Shown: in pieces, positions 26,389-35,096 of the stretch | Numbering within the stretch: position 1 is the stretch's first letter | Layout: each line of letters begins with the position of its first letter | Assembly (NCBI GenBank): GCA_040755755.1 | Contig: JBFLZW010000083.1 | Span: forward strand, 14,724 to 78,723 | Length of the DNA: 64,000 nt | From: a bacterium | GTDB taxonomy: Bacteria; SZUA-182; DTGQ01 | Direction: 5' to 3' | Program-made: the position numbers and the translations under genes | Notes under the pieces: generated by a model | Database searches by the model: none | What the model was told of the DNA's origin: nothing | Seen by the model: the letters and a program-made list of their open reading frames with translations, nothing else

Positions 26389-27216
26389 ATGAAACTCAAA
26401 GGGAAAATAGCCATTATCACTGGTGGGAGCCGCGGGATAGGAAAGGCTATCGCCAGGGCATTTCTGGCAGAGGGAGCTTTGGTAACTATTACCGGCCGGA
26501 ATCAGGATGAATTAGCCAGGGCTGGTGAAGAGCTGTCAAGGGTTGGAGCTATCCGCAGCTTCCGCGCTGACATCAGGGAGGAGCAGGAAATACGGCAACT
26601 TGTTGCCGAGGTCCTGAACACCTTCGGCACGATCGATGTGCTGGTAAACAATGCGGGCATTCAGGGCCCTATCGGGAAATTCTGGGAAGTTGATTGTGAG
26701 GATTGGGCTGATAACATCAAAGTTAACCTTCTGGGGACTGTGCGATGCACCAGGAGTGTAGTGCCAATCATGATAGCCAAAAAAGCAGGCAAGATCATCA
26801 ACCTGTCAGGTGGCGGCGCTGCTGCCTCAAGGCCCTGTTTTTCAGCCTATGGGGCAGGAAAAGCGGCTCTTGTCCGGTTCACCGAAATTCTGGCCGAGGA
26901 GGTCAGAGAGTATCACATCGACGTCAACGCTCTGGCCCCCGGGGCAGTGAATACAAGGATGCTGCACGAGATACTGGAGGCAGAAGCAAAGGCTGGTGAG
27001 AAAGAACTGAGGGACGCCAGAGAGAGGAGCGAAAAAGGGGGGACATCTCCTGAGCTGGCAGCGGCTTTGGCGGTTTTTTTAGCTTCATCTGCGTCTGATG
27101 GCCTGAGTGGACGTCTCATCAGCGCGGTTTGGGACAACTGGCAGCAGTTTAGCCCGGACCGGATTGCATCGATAATGTCGGGCAACTTATATACGCTGAG
27201 AAGGGTGAGTCAATGA
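26389..27216 (+). CDS. Short-chain dehydrogenase/reductase
   Basis: Classical SDR oxidoreductase of 275 residues. The cofactor motif is TGGSRGIGKAIA near residues 12-23, NNAGIQGP follows, and the catalytic Tyr and Lys are in SAYGAGKAA. The C-terminus ends in a substrate loop typical of carbohydrate SDRs rather than FabG. SD AAGGCC is weak; the gene starts 14 bp after the heptose kinase. It probably reduces or oxidises a keto-sugar in the heptose or amino-sugar branch. The exact substrate is not deducible. Confidence 0.82.
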   Translation: MKLKGKIAIITGGSRGIGKAIARAFLAEGALVTITGRNQDELARAGEELSRVGAIRSFRADIREEQEIRQLVAEVLNTFGTIDVLVNNAGIQGPIGKFWEVDCEDWADNIKVNLLGTVRCTRSVVPIMIAKKAGKIINLSGGGAAASRPCFSAYGAGKAALVRFTEILAEEVREYHIDVNALAPGAVNTRMLHEILEAEAKAGEKELRDARERSEKGGTSPELAAALAVFLASSASDGLSGRLISAVWDNWQQFSPDRIASIMSGNLYTLRRVSQ

Positions 27217-27259
27217 TCAATAACCACCGTGATGGAATACCGAGTCGGAGGAAATCACC

Positions 27260-28261
27260 ATGAAGGTGGCCATTATAGGAGCAGGCTTAATAGGGAATAA
27301 GAGAGCTATGGCTATCGGGAAATCACCAGGGTGCAGGCTGGCGGCTGTTTGTGATGTTAATCCTGAGCGGGCAGGGAAACTGGCGCAAATGTATGGCGCG
27401 GATACCTACCAGAACTGGGAGGAGATGGGGCAGCGGGATGATATAGAGACGGTAGTCATTGCTACTGTCAATAAGTTTCTGGCTCCCATTGCCGTATTTT
27501 TCCTGGAGAGAGGAAAGCATGTCCTGTGTGAAAAGCCCCTGGGGAGGAATGCCCGGGAAGCTGGCTTAATGGTAGAGGCTGCCAGAAAGAGCGGGGTGAA
27601 GCTGAAGACCGGCTTCAATCACCGTCATCATCCGGGAATAGCCAGGGCACGGCAGCTTGTTGACGAGGGGCGGATTGGTGAAATCAGCTTCCTGCGGTGC
27701 AGGTACGGGCACGGAGGAAGGCCGGGGTATGATCGCGAATGGCGGGCGGATAAGAATTTGTGCGGTGGCGGTGAATTGCTGGATCAGGGGGTACATGTAG
27801 TCGATCTTTTCCGGTGGTTTGCCGGGGATTTTCATGAGGTTTTTGGCTATCTTCCCACCTTGTTCTGGAACATGCAGGTTGAGGATAATGCCTTTGCCCT
27901 GTTTAAGACAAAGACCGGACAGATTGCTTCTCTCCATACCAGTTGGACTCAATGGAAAAACATTTTCTCCTTTGAGGTATTTGGCCGTGACGGCTATGTG
28001 ATTGTAGAGGGTTTGGGCGGAAGCTATGGTCCGGAAAGGCTGAAAGCAGGAAGACGAAGATCTGAGGGCGGAGCCCCGGAAGAGGAGACCATTGATTTTC
28101 CCGCCGAGGATATTTCCTGGGAAGAGGAGTGGAAGGAACTGGTACAGGCCATCAGGGAAAACCGTGAACCATTAGGGAGCGGGCAGGATGGATACGAGGC
28201 CAACCGAATGCTGGAAGCGGTGTATGATTCAGCCCGGCTTGGCAGACCGGTTGAGCTCTAG
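27260..28261 (+). CDS. Gfo/Idh/MocA oxidoreductase (second copy)
   Basis: NAD(P)-dependent sugar oxidoreductase of 333 residues. The Rossmann motif is VAIIGAGLIGNKRAMAI. The conserved CEKPLGRN loop is intact, unlike the TKP variant of the paralogue at 23722. GGGELLDQGVHVVDLFRWF is the conserved metal/substrate segment of the family. SD CGGAGGAA lies 9 bp before the ATG. Together with the adjacent SDR and epimerase it may alter the heptose or another nucleotide sugar. Confidence 0.83.
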   Translation: MKVAIIGAGLIGNKRAMAIGKSPGCRLAAVCDVNPERAGKLAQMYGADTYQNWEEMGQRDDIETVVIATVNKFLAPIAVFFLERGKHVLCEKPLGRNAREAGLMVEAARKSGVKLKTGFNHRHHPGIARARQLVDEGRIGEISFLRCRYGHGGRPGYDREWRADKNLCGGGELLDQGVHVVDLFRWFAGDFHEVFGYLPTLFWNMQVEDNAFALFKTKTGQIASLHTSWTQWKNIFSFEVFGRDGYVIVEGLGGSYGPERLKAGRRRSEGGAPEEETIDFPAEDISWEEEWKELVQAIRENREPLGSGQDGYEANRMLEAVYDSARLGRPVEL

Positions 28262-28324
28262 GCCATTGCCCCCCTATAAGATAGAGTGAAGTTATAAGAC
28301 AATCATCACAAGGAATCAAGCATC

Positions 28325-29266
28325 ATGAATAAAAAAATTGTCTTAGTTACCGGCTGTGCAGGCTTTATTGGCAGCAACCTCAGTAAATGCCTCTGTGACG
28401 AAGGGTATAAGGTAGTGGGCATTGATAATCTCTCTCACGGCACTATTGAGAATGTCGATCACCGGGTTATCTTTCATAAGAAAGATATTCGGGATCAGGA
28501 GATTTATTCATTATTTGAAGGAGTGGATACCGTATTTCACCTGGCTGCCAAAAACTGCCTGATTGACTGCCTGCGCAATCCCCTTGAGACGAGCGGAATT
28601 AATGTGTATGGAACAGTAAATGTTCTTGAAGGAGCCAGGAGAGCCAGGGTGAGAAAGTTTATCTACGCGGATACCTCGGCTGAATATGAGGGAGTACCTG
28701 ATTTCCCCTCCACGGTAGAGAGGGTATGTCCTATCGGCACTTACGCAGTGAGCAAGAGGGGAGCCGCTCTTTTTTGCGAGAGTTACCGCAACCTCCATAG
28801 AATGAATATTACTACCTTGCGATATTTTAATGTTTACGGTCCTGCGCAGGATTGGCGGCGCGTAGTGCCTCCGGTAATGAGCTCTTTCATTATTAAAATG
28901 CTCAAGGGGGAAAGGCCGGTAATTTACGGAAATGGAGAAAAAAGGAGGGATTTTATCTACGTGGACGATGTCAACCAATTTCACCTTTTAGCTATGAATG
29001 ATGAGAAATTACATGGCAAAACGTTCAATGTGGGCAGTGGCACGAACTATTCAATCAATGAAATTTTTTCTGCCATTGAAGGAATCCTGCAAACCGGTCT
29101 GACTCCAATCTATAAAGAGGATTTGCCGGGAGAGGCGCAAATCACTCTGGCGGATATCTCCCGGGAGAAGGAAATCGGCTGGGAGCCGCGAATAAGTCTG
29201 CAGGAAGGATTGAAAAGATCGATTGAGTATATCCAAAGAAGGGTACTTCAGGTGGATCTGTCATGA
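28325..29266 (+). CDS. NAD-dependent epimerase/dehydratase
   Basis: Extended SDR of 313 residues acting on a nucleotide sugar. The Rossmann motif is TGCAGFIGSNLSKCL, and the catalytic YAVSK lies near residue 141. RYFNVYGPAQDWRRVVPPVM and GEKRRDFIYVDDV resemble UDP-glucose 4-epimerases. Serine-threonine before the Tyr is DTSAEYEG rather than SSSSVYG, so the active site differs from the 2972 epimerase. It is coupled to the nucleotidyltransferase by an ATGA overlap, so the two may act on the same GDP-sugar. Confidence 0.83.
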   Translation: MNKKIVLVTGCAGFIGSNLSKCLCDEGYKVVGIDNLSHGTIENVDHRVIFHKKDIRDQEIYSLFEGVDTVFHLAAKNCLIDCLRNPLETSGINVYGTVNVLEGARRARVRKFIYADTSAEYEGVPDFPSTVERVCPIGTYAVSKRGAALFCESYRNLHRMNITTLRYFNVYGPAQDWRRVVPPVMSSFIIKMLKGERPVIYGNGEKRRDFIYVDDVNQFHLLAMNDEKLHGKTFNVGSGTNYSINEIFSAIEGILQTGLTPIYKEDLPGEAQITLADISREKEIGWEPRISLQEGLKRSIEYIQRRVLQVDLS

Positions 29267-29982
29267 AAGGAATTGTTCTTTCTGCCGGTAAAGGAACACG
29301 GCTTGGCCAGTATACGCGAAATATCCCCAAGGTGATGCTGGAAATCGGGGGAAAGCCGGTACTGGAACACGGAATCCTGCTTCTGAAAAAGCATGGGATT
29401 GAGGAAATTTTCCTTAACCTCCACTACTGCCCGCAGGTGATTCAGGACTACTTTGGAGATGGCCGAAAGTGGGGAGTACATATCCGGTATCATTTTGAAG
29501 AGGGTCTTTTGGGAACAGCCGGAGCAGTAAAGGCTTTCGAAGAGCAGATAGGGTGGGGGGAAGAAGTTCTTGTCCTCTATGGAGATAACCTGACCAATTG
29601 CAACCTGACCGCTCTGAGGCGTTTTCACCGGGAAAAAAGAGGAATGCTGACCCTGTCCTTTATCGAGAGTGAGGATGTGCACAAAAGCGGGATTATCGCA
29701 TTTAATGATAACCATCGGATAGTGAGAATGCTCGAAAAGCCAAAACCGGATGAGGTTTTCAGCCACTTCGTGAACGCGGGCGTGCTCGTGATGGAGCCTG
29801 CGGTGTTCGGCTTGATCCCGCAGGGTATATTTTATGACTTCGGCTATCATCTCCTTCCCAGGATGATTTCGGAGGGAATGGAGGTTTATGCTTACCCGAT
29901 GGATGGATTTTTAATCTCTATAGATACACCGGAATATTATCACCAGGCTCAGGAGATTTTTCGGTTGGAAGCTGAAGAATAA
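29263..29982 (+). CDS. hddC: Sugar-1-phosphate nucleotidyltransferase, HddC-like
   Basis: Makes an NDP-sugar from a sugar-1-phosphate and NTP; by context GDP-D-glycero-alpha-D-manno-heptose. The signature loop is LSAGKGTRLGQYTRNIPKVM at the N-terminus, with GTAGAVKAF and LYGDNLTNCN for metal and nucleotide binding. Length of 239 residues matches HddC and short guanylyltransferases that lack a C-terminal helix. The start overlaps the epimerase stop by 4 bp. Glucose-1-phosphate or mannose-1-phosphate specificity is the alternative. Confidence 0.82.
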   Translation: MKGIVLSAGKGTRLGQYTRNIPKVMLEIGGKPVLEHGILLLKKHGIEEIFLNLHYCPQVIQDYFGDGRKWGVHIRYHFEEGLLGTAGAVKAFEEQIGWGEEVLVLYGDNLTNCNLTALRRFHREKRGMLTLSFIESEDVHKSGIIAFNDNHRIVRMLEKPKPDEVFSHFVNAGVLVMEPAVFGLIPQGIFYDFGYHLLPRMISEGMEVYAYPMDGFLISIDTPEYYHQAQEIFRLEAEE

Positions 29983-30024
29983 GTGTTAACGTCGTCAGCA
30001 CGGGCGCAAGAGGGGAAAATTACC

Positions 30025-30789
30025 ATGAAAGGAATGAAAAGAGCAGTATTTCTCGACCGGGATGGGGTAATTAACGACATTATCTATCACCACGATATCG
30101 GGGTAATCGATAGTCCCTTTACCCCTGAACAGTTTCACCTGATCGATGGAGCGGCGCAGGCCATAAAGGAGATCAAGGGGAACGGTTTACTGGCTGTTGT
30201 AGTCAGCAATCAGCCTGGTATAGCCAAGGGGCATTTTAATGAACATGTCTTAGATCTGATTACGGAGAAAATGATAGCTGATCTGGCTCTTGAAGGGGCA
30301 AGCCTGGATGATATTTATCTGTGCCTTCATCATCCTCAGGGAAGCGGGAACGGGAGCGGAGATCGCCGGTATGTGATGGACTGCACCTGCCGAAAACCAA
30401 AACCAGGCCTACTGATCGAGGCAGCCAACAAGCACCGGATAAACCTTGAGGCCTCATATATGATTGGTGACAGCGTGACGGATATTCAGGCTGGAGCCGC
30501 TGTAGGATGCACTACTTTCTTGATTGGCCGGCCTAAATGTGATTTGTGCCGGGTTATAGAGAAAAGTGGAGTGAAACCGGACTTTATTGTGCCCAGTCTC
30601 CTGGAGGCGGTAAAGGTCATCAGGTACCGGGAAAATCTGAGAATCAGCTATCAGGAGATATCTGACGGGATATCTCTGAAGAATGAAGTATTTATCGATG
30701 AAAATCTCTATATTCACGAAGACCGATCGGACAAGAGGAGTTATGTAATCGGAGGGTTTCCCGGCAAGGAACAGGCAGGGAGAAAATAA
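30025..30789 (+). CDS. gmhB: D-glycero-D-manno-heptose 1,7-bisphosphate 7-phosphatase (HAD family)
   Basis: Removes the 7-phosphate from heptose bisphosphate. The HAD nucleophile motif is FLDRDGVIND at the N-terminus; SNQPGIAKG is motif II; CTCRKPKPGLL contains the GmhB zinc-site cysteines with CLHHPQ before it; MIGDSVTDIQAG is motif IV. Length is 254 residues, longer than E. coli GmhB (about 190) by a C-terminal tail of about 60 residues. I chose ATG 30025 with AGAGGGG upstream; a TTG/GTG-type start at 29983 would add a non-conserved leader. Confidence 0.87.
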   Translation: MKGMKRAVFLDRDGVINDIIYHHDIGVIDSPFTPEQFHLIDGAAQAIKEIKGNGLLAVVVSNQPGIAKGHFNEHVLDLITEKMIADLALEGASLDDIYLCLHHPQGSGNGSGDRRYVMDCTCRKPKPGLLIEAANKHRINLEASYMIGDSVTDIQAGAAVGCTTFLIGRPKCDLCRVIEKSGVKPDFIVPSLLEAVKVIRYRENLRISYQEISDGISLKNEVFIDENLYIHEDRSDKRSYVIGGFPGKEQAGRK

Positions 30790-30823
30790 ACGAGAAATGA
30801 AGGTAAGGAGAATGAATGGCATC

Positions 30824-31420
30824 ATGGATTATACAACTGATTATTTTTTAGAGATGCAGAAAATTATCGGGCTTTTACAAATTTCGGAAATAGAAAAAAT
30901 GATCGACCTTCTGGCTGATATGAGAGCAAAGCAGGGAAGACTTTTTTTCCTTGGTATCGGAGGAGGAGCGGGAAATGCATCCCATGCAGTGAACGACTTT
31001 CGCAAGATTGCCGGTTTTGAAGCCTACAGCCCTACGGATAATGCCTCTGAGCTGACTGCCCGCATTAATGATGATGGATGGGAGACGGTATTTGTCAGTT
31101 GGTTGAAGGGAAGCAGAATTAAGGCTGGGGACGGATTATTTATCTTTTCTGTCGGCGGTGGAAACCTGGAGAAGAAGATCAGCGCCAACCTTGTATACGC
31201 GGTCCAGTATGCTCATGAGGTTGGAGCCAAGGTTCTTGGCATAGTAGGCCGTGACGGTGGGTACACGGCACAGGCAGCGGACGCCTGTGTGGTTATTCCA
31301 ACCGTTAACCCTGAAACAGTTACTCCCCATACGGAATCATTTCAGGGGATAATCTGGCATTTAATCGTTTCCCATCCTAAAATGAAAGTCTCGGAAATGA
31401 AATGGGAATCGGTCAAATAG
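30824..31420 (+). CDS. gmhA: SIS-domain sugar isomerase, GmhA-like
   Basis: Phosphosugar isomerase fold; in this context it would convert sedoheptulose 7-phosphate to D-glycero-D-manno-heptose 7-phosphate, the first step of GDP-heptose synthesis. GIGGGAGNASHAVNDF and FSVGGGNLEKKIS are the SIS phosphate-binding loops; VNPETVTPHTESFQ is conserved in the branch. The start is uncertain: ATG 30824 gives the family-like N-terminus but lies 13 bp from AAGGAG, while in-frame ATGs at 30797 and 30812 are less well placed. The transaldolase-like gene follows 73 bp later. Confidence 0.8.
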   Translation: MDYTTDYFLEMQKIIGLLQISEIEKMIDLLADMRAKQGRLFFLGIGGGAGNASHAVNDFRKIAGFEAYSPTDNASELTARINDDGWETVFVSWLKGSRIKAGDGLFIFSVGGGNLEKKISANLVYAVQYAHEVGAKVLGIVGRDGGYTAQAADACVVIPTVNPETVTPHTESFQGIIWHLIVSHPKMKVSEMKWESVK

Positions 31421-31493
31421 AGATATATTCATGGAGTAATACATTCAAATCAAGGAACACGAGAATGACAAGGTTATCAAAGAGAGGTCAGGA

Positions 31494-32165
31494 ATGAAAA
31501 TTTTTATTGATTCAGCAAACCTGAAAGATATTGAAGAAGCACTCAGAAGAGGATTTCCCAGCGGAATCACTACCAATCCCTCGATCCTGGCGAAAGAGCA
31601 AAAATGTGATTTCAAGGTGCATATCCATAAGATTATCCAATTGGTAAAGGAGTATGGCTATCACAATATTCCTCTGAGTGTGGAGGTTTTCTCCACCGAA
31701 GCAGCCGAGATGGTCAGGCAGGCCGAGGATTTTGTGGAGGAGTTTCACTACGAGAATCTCAATATTAAGATCCCTATTGGCTGGGATGAATTATCCGTGA
31801 TCAAGCGACTGAAAGACAAAGGTATCAAGGTAAACTGCACCTGCTGCATGTCGTATAATCAGGCTGTCATGGCGGCTGATGCAGGCTCGGATTTTGTAAG
31901 CCTCTTCAGCGGCAGGATCAGGGATATCGGTCATGATTCCTCGGCGGTCATACGTGCCGTGAAGAGGACCCTCATAGAATGGGGATGTCCGTCAAAGATC
32001 ATCGTCGGCAGTATCCGTCACATTGCGGATATTAATGAAGCCATGCAGGCTGGAGCAGATATTGTTACCGTCCCGCCCAAGTTTTTCATCCAGATGTGTT
32101 CCCATCCCAAGACTACCGAAGCTGTTAACCAGTTTATGAGCGACTTCAAGGAGTGGCTGAAGTAA
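31494..32165 (+). CDS. Transaldolase/fructose-6-phosphate aldolase-like protein
   Basis: Class I aldolase of the small TalC/FSA branch, 223 residues. The Schiff-base lysine is in NLNIKIPIGWD; the N-terminus KIFIDSANLKDIEEALRRG and GITTNPSILAKE are canonical. Small transaldolases can generate or interconvert sedoheptulose 7-phosphate. It sits directly after the GmhA-like gene, which uses that compound, so it probably feeds the heptose pathway. General pentose-phosphate function is the alternative. Confidence 0.85.
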   Translation: MKIFIDSANLKDIEEALRRGFPSGITTNPSILAKEQKCDFKVHIHKIIQLVKEYGYHNIPLSVEVFSTEAAEMVRQAEDFVEEFHYENLNIKIPIGWDELSVIKRLKDKGIKVNCTCCMSYNQAVMAADAGSDFVSLFSGRIRDIGHDSSAVIRAVKRTLIEWGCPSKIIVGSIRHIADINEAMQAGADIVTVPPKFFIQMCSHPKTTEAVNQFMSDFKEWLK

Positions 32166-32179
32166 TACCTTTATCAGGT

Positions 32180-32238
32180 AGGCACAAAGGAGCAGAGGCA
32201 CAGAGAAAAATGAAAAACAACTTTGTGCCTCTGTGCCT
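32180..32238. repeat. Imperfect inverted repeat of the dispersed CTCTGTG family
   Basis: AGGCACAAAGGAGCAGAGGC at 32180-32199 and TTTGTGCCTCTGTGCCT at 32222-32238 are imperfect reverse complements around a short AT-rich loop. It lies between the transaldolase and nucleotidyltransferase genes and could terminate the glycan operon. Confidence 0.65.
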
Positions 32239-32279
32239 GCTGTATGCGGGACATACACACCAGGAAACCGCAGAGAGAA

Positions 32280-33491
32280 ATGGCTAAAGAGGAAAAATTC
32301 TTTTTAGCTTGCTTACGCTTTTTTCTTCAGAAGACAGGTTCACCAGATGAAATCCGAAGCTCCATGGGAAAAAATATGGATTGGAACCTCATCCTCTCCT
32401 GGGCACAGTCGCATGGGGTTCATCCTTTACTTTATCACGTCCTGAAAGGAGTGAACTGGACAGGAATACCGGGGCAGGTCAGGGAGAGACTGGAGAGTAA
32501 CTTTCGGGCAAACATGGCCAGAAACCTCATTCTTTCGGCAGAAACAGATAAGGTGCTGATGGCCCTGGAAAAACGGGGGATAATCAGTGTCCCCCTGAAA
32601 GGGATTTTTTTGTCAGAGGAAGTCTACCCGGATATATCATTGAGAGTGGTAACTGACATTGATCTGCTGGTTCGGGAAGAAGACCTGGCCGGGGCTGAAG
32701 AAGCACTGGTAGAGCTGGGATATTGCCACGATCATTCTATCAGGCAGGTCCTTATTCCGAACAACTGCTACACCCTGCATATGGAGAAAGGAGGGCGAAC
32801 AGGCCACAACCTCTGTGTTGAGCTGCACTGGGGGCTGGCCAACAGACGGGATTATGTCCTGCCTATGGAAAGCTGGTGGGAGACAGTCTTTCAGAATACC
32901 CGGAATAGATACTATCTGAATGGGATAAGCTGCTTCCGGATGGAACCGGAAATACTGCTGCTCTATTTGACCATTAACGCTCATATGTCTCGATATGCTT
33001 TCCTCAAACAACTTGTCGATATCGCTCAGGTTATCAGCCATTATAAGCACGACATGGATTGGGATAAAGTGATAGGCATGGCCTGTGAGCTTGGCCTTCT
33101 CGACAATCTGGTTTTTGCCCTGGGTCTGGTCTGTCGAATGTTTGACCTGCAAGTATTGCACGTGGCAGACGAATTATCCAATCGGTTGGCCTCAGGGAAG
33201 CAAAGGATATTTCAGGCGCTTTTTCGGGAGCAGAGACTTGTTCATGGCAAGATGGGTCAGGACCTTCGCCAATTCATCTTATTGTTTTTGCTCGATGAGA
33301 AGGTGGTTATCAGGTCAATTTGGAAGGTGATATTTTCCTCTCGGCAGGCTATTGCGTACCGTTATGGGTTATCTCCTCAATCTTATAGTACCTCTGTATA
33401 TCTCATTCTCAATCCCTTGCTTTCCCTGTATCGATTACTTCGAGGGTTTATTGTCGATTCCTGGGCGGGTAAGGGAATTGGAAGGAGTTAA
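32280..33491 (+). CDS. Nucleotidyltransferase family protein (PF14907-like)
   Basis: Nucleotidyltransferase-fold protein of 403 residues. The core is LKGIFLSEEVYPDISLRVV followed by TDIDLLV, with Asp126 and Asp128 as probable metal ligands, then the ELHWGLANR segment typical of PF14907 proteins. This family often sits beside PqqD-like, HprK-like and peptide-modification genes, including some lasso-peptide loci. ATG 32280 starts a conserved-looking helix; an upstream in-frame start lies within the repeat. It ends about 95 bp before the promoter of the PqqD gene. It could transfer a nucleotide or other group to a phosphorylated peptide; that is inference. Confidence 0.78.
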   Translation: MAKEEKFFLACLRFFLQKTGSPDEIRSSMGKNMDWNLILSWAQSHGVHPLLYHVLKGVNWTGIPGQVRERLESNFRANMARNLILSAETDKVLMALEKRGIISVPLKGIFLSEEVYPDISLRVVTDIDLLVREEDLAGAEEALVELGYCHDHSIRQVLIPNNCYTLHMEKGGRTGHNLCVELHWGLANRRDYVLPMESWWETVFQNTRNRYYLNGISCFRMEPEILLLYLTINAHMSRYAFLKQLVDIAQVISHYKHDMDWDKVIGMACELGLLDNLVFALGLVCRMFDLQVLHVADELSNRLASGKQRIFQALFREQRLVHGKMGQDLRQFILLFLLDEKVVIRSIWKVIFSSRQAIAYRYGLSPQSYSTSVYLILNPLLSLYRLLRGFIVDSWAGKGIGRS

Positions 33492-33586
33492 AATTTATAA
33501 ATAAAATTTAATATTTAAAATATATTCTTTAAATAATAGATAAAAATAATAGATATAATTTTTTTGATCATGATTAATGTTTTATA

Positions 33587-33615
33587 TTGAAATTTGATTA
33601 AATATTAACTATAAT
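33587..33615 (+). promoter_or_regulatory. Strong sigma-70 promoter of the RiPP operon
   Basis: TTGAAA at 33587-33592 and TATAAT at 33610-33615 with a 17-bp spacer, in a 157-bp AT-rich gap, 33 bp before the PqqD-like start. This is one of the best promoter matches in the window. CAGGAG precedes the ATG. Confidence 0.7.
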
Positions 33616-33648
33616 GAATATGAACAATGAATATCAGGAGATTATTTT

Positions 33649-33942
33649 ATGCTTATGAAGTATATCGCAAAGAATGAAAATACAGCTTCGCGAATAATCG
33701 ATGGGCAGGCAGTGATCATGACTCTGGGAGACAACACCTTGCATACCTTGAATGGTGTGGGATCAAGAATATGGGAGTTGTGCACCGGTCAAAAAACCAT
33801 TGGAGAAATTATCGGCGTGATCCAGTCTGAATATTCAGCCAGCCCTGAAAGTATCAGGTCGGATTGTGAGATTTTTATTCAGGAGCTTTGTACGAAAGGA
33901 ATATTGATCGTGCAGGATGAAAAAGCGTCAGAGAAGAATTAG
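33649..33942 (+). CDS. PqqD-like RiPP recognition element protein
   Basis: Small 97-residue winged-helix protein that binds the leader of a precursor peptide and delivers it to the maturase. The pattern MTLGDNTLHTLNGVGSRIWE followed by LCTGQKTIGEII is the classic PqqD signature (x-L-n-x-t-g-x-x-I-w-x-l-i-d-g). It is 12 bp before the radical-SAM maturase and about 1.1 kb before the precursor, all after one promoter. Binding of the precursor's YEQPRI motif is inferred from lasso-peptide RREs. Confidence 0.87.
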   Translation: MLMKYIAKNENTASRIIDGQAVIMTLGDNTLHTLNGVGSRIWELCTGQKTIGEIIGVIQSEYSASPESIRSDCEIFIQELCTKGILIVQDEKASEKN

Positions 33943-33954
33943 GTACCAATTATA

Positions 33955-35022
33955 ATGGACATTATATCCTATACCCTGGAGAAAAAAATTCCCATTGCTG
34001 TCCAAATGAACTTAACCAGGAAATGCAATCTCCACTGCATCCACTGCTGCGTAGGGAAGAGGAGGAAGACACACAGGGACCAAAACGACAGGGCTGGCTC
34101 GGAGTTGAGCCTGCTGCATATTCAGCGGGTTTTCAAGCAATTGGTTCAGGCCGGGTGCCTTCTTCTCACGCTGTCGGGGGGTGAGATCTTACTTCGGGAG
34201 GATCTGATTGATATTATAAGCTGTGCCCGGAGTATGGGCTTTGCGGTTAAGGTTTTTACCAATGGAACCCTGATAGGCAGGAAGAATGCCGAAGCGTTCC
34301 AGAGGATGCACCTCCAGGAAGTTCATATAAGTCTGTATGCTGCTGATGCTCATATCCATGACATGATCAGCGGTGTTTCCGGCTCCTGGACGAAAACCAT
34401 GAAAGGAATCCGTCTTCTGAGAGAAGAGGGTATATCGGTGAAGGTAAAATGTCCTATCATGAGGCAAAACCTCTCCGAATATCGGAGAGTGCATGACCTG
34501 GCAGTGAGTCTCGGAGCAGATTATGCCTTTGACCCTGTCATCACAGCCCGGGATGACGGTAACTGCGACACACTCAAGTACCGCATTGGCCAGGAGGACT
34601 TACGAAGAGTTTTGGCTGATCCGATATTTCAGGGTGAACGGAAAAAGGAGAATGGAACACGAGAGAGCTTTGCCTGTTCGGCAAGTATGATGAGTGAAGA
34701 AGTGCCCTGCAGTGCGGGGCACTATGTCTGCTTCATCTCTCCTGAAGGTGATGTTACTCCTTGTGTTCAGTTGCCCATTTTCTGCGGCAATGTGCGGGAT
34801 CATGACTTTAACTGGATATGGCATCATTCACCGCAGATGCTCAGGATACGTAAACTGCGGATGAAAGATATTCGTATCTGTAATGACTGCAGTTACCTGC
34901 CCTGGTGTGCCAGGTGTCCTGGCTTAGCCTATCTTGAGGATGGAGACCTTCTTGGGCCTTCCAGTGCCGCTTGCTGGATGGTGAAAGCGAGAGAAGAGGA
35001 GAAGCGTTGTAATCAGCTATGA
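33955..35022 (+). CDS. Radical SAM/SPASM peptide maturase
   Basis: Predicted iron-sulfur enzyme that modifies the precursor peptide encoded 75 bp downstream. The radical SAM motif is C24-x3-C28-x2-C31 (CNLHCIHC). TLSGGEILLREDL binds SAM. The C-terminal SPASM domain has CSAGHYVCFISPEGDVTPC, then CNDCSYLPWCARCPG and a last Cys in SAACWMV, enough for two auxiliary clusters. Length of 355 residues is typical. Chemistry could be thioether, cyclophane or another crosslink; the three core cysteines of the precursor make thioether formation plausible. No lasso cyclase or peptidase gene accompanies it. Confidence 0.86.
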   Translation: MDIISYTLEKKIPIAVQMNLTRKCNLHCIHCCVGKRRKTHRDQNDRAGSELSLLHIQRVFKQLVQAGCLLLTLSGGEILLREDLIDIISCARSMGFAVKVFTNGTLIGRKNAEAFQRMHLQEVHISLYAADAHIHDMISGVSGSWTKTMKGIRLLREEGISVKVKCPIMRQNLSEYRRVHDLAVSLGADYAFDPVITARDDGNCDTLKYRIGQEDLRRVLADPIFQGERKKENGTRESFACSASMMSEEVPCSAGHYVCFISPEGDVTPCVQLPIFCGNVRDHDFNWIWHHSPQMLRIRKLRMKDIRICNDCSYLPWCARCPGLAYLEDGDLLGPSSAACWMVKAREEEKRCNQL

Positions 35023-35096
35023 TTAAAATCCAGGCATTACCATATCAAGCCATCGTTGTAAGCTAGGTTATTATCAATGTATAAGGAGGTAGGATT

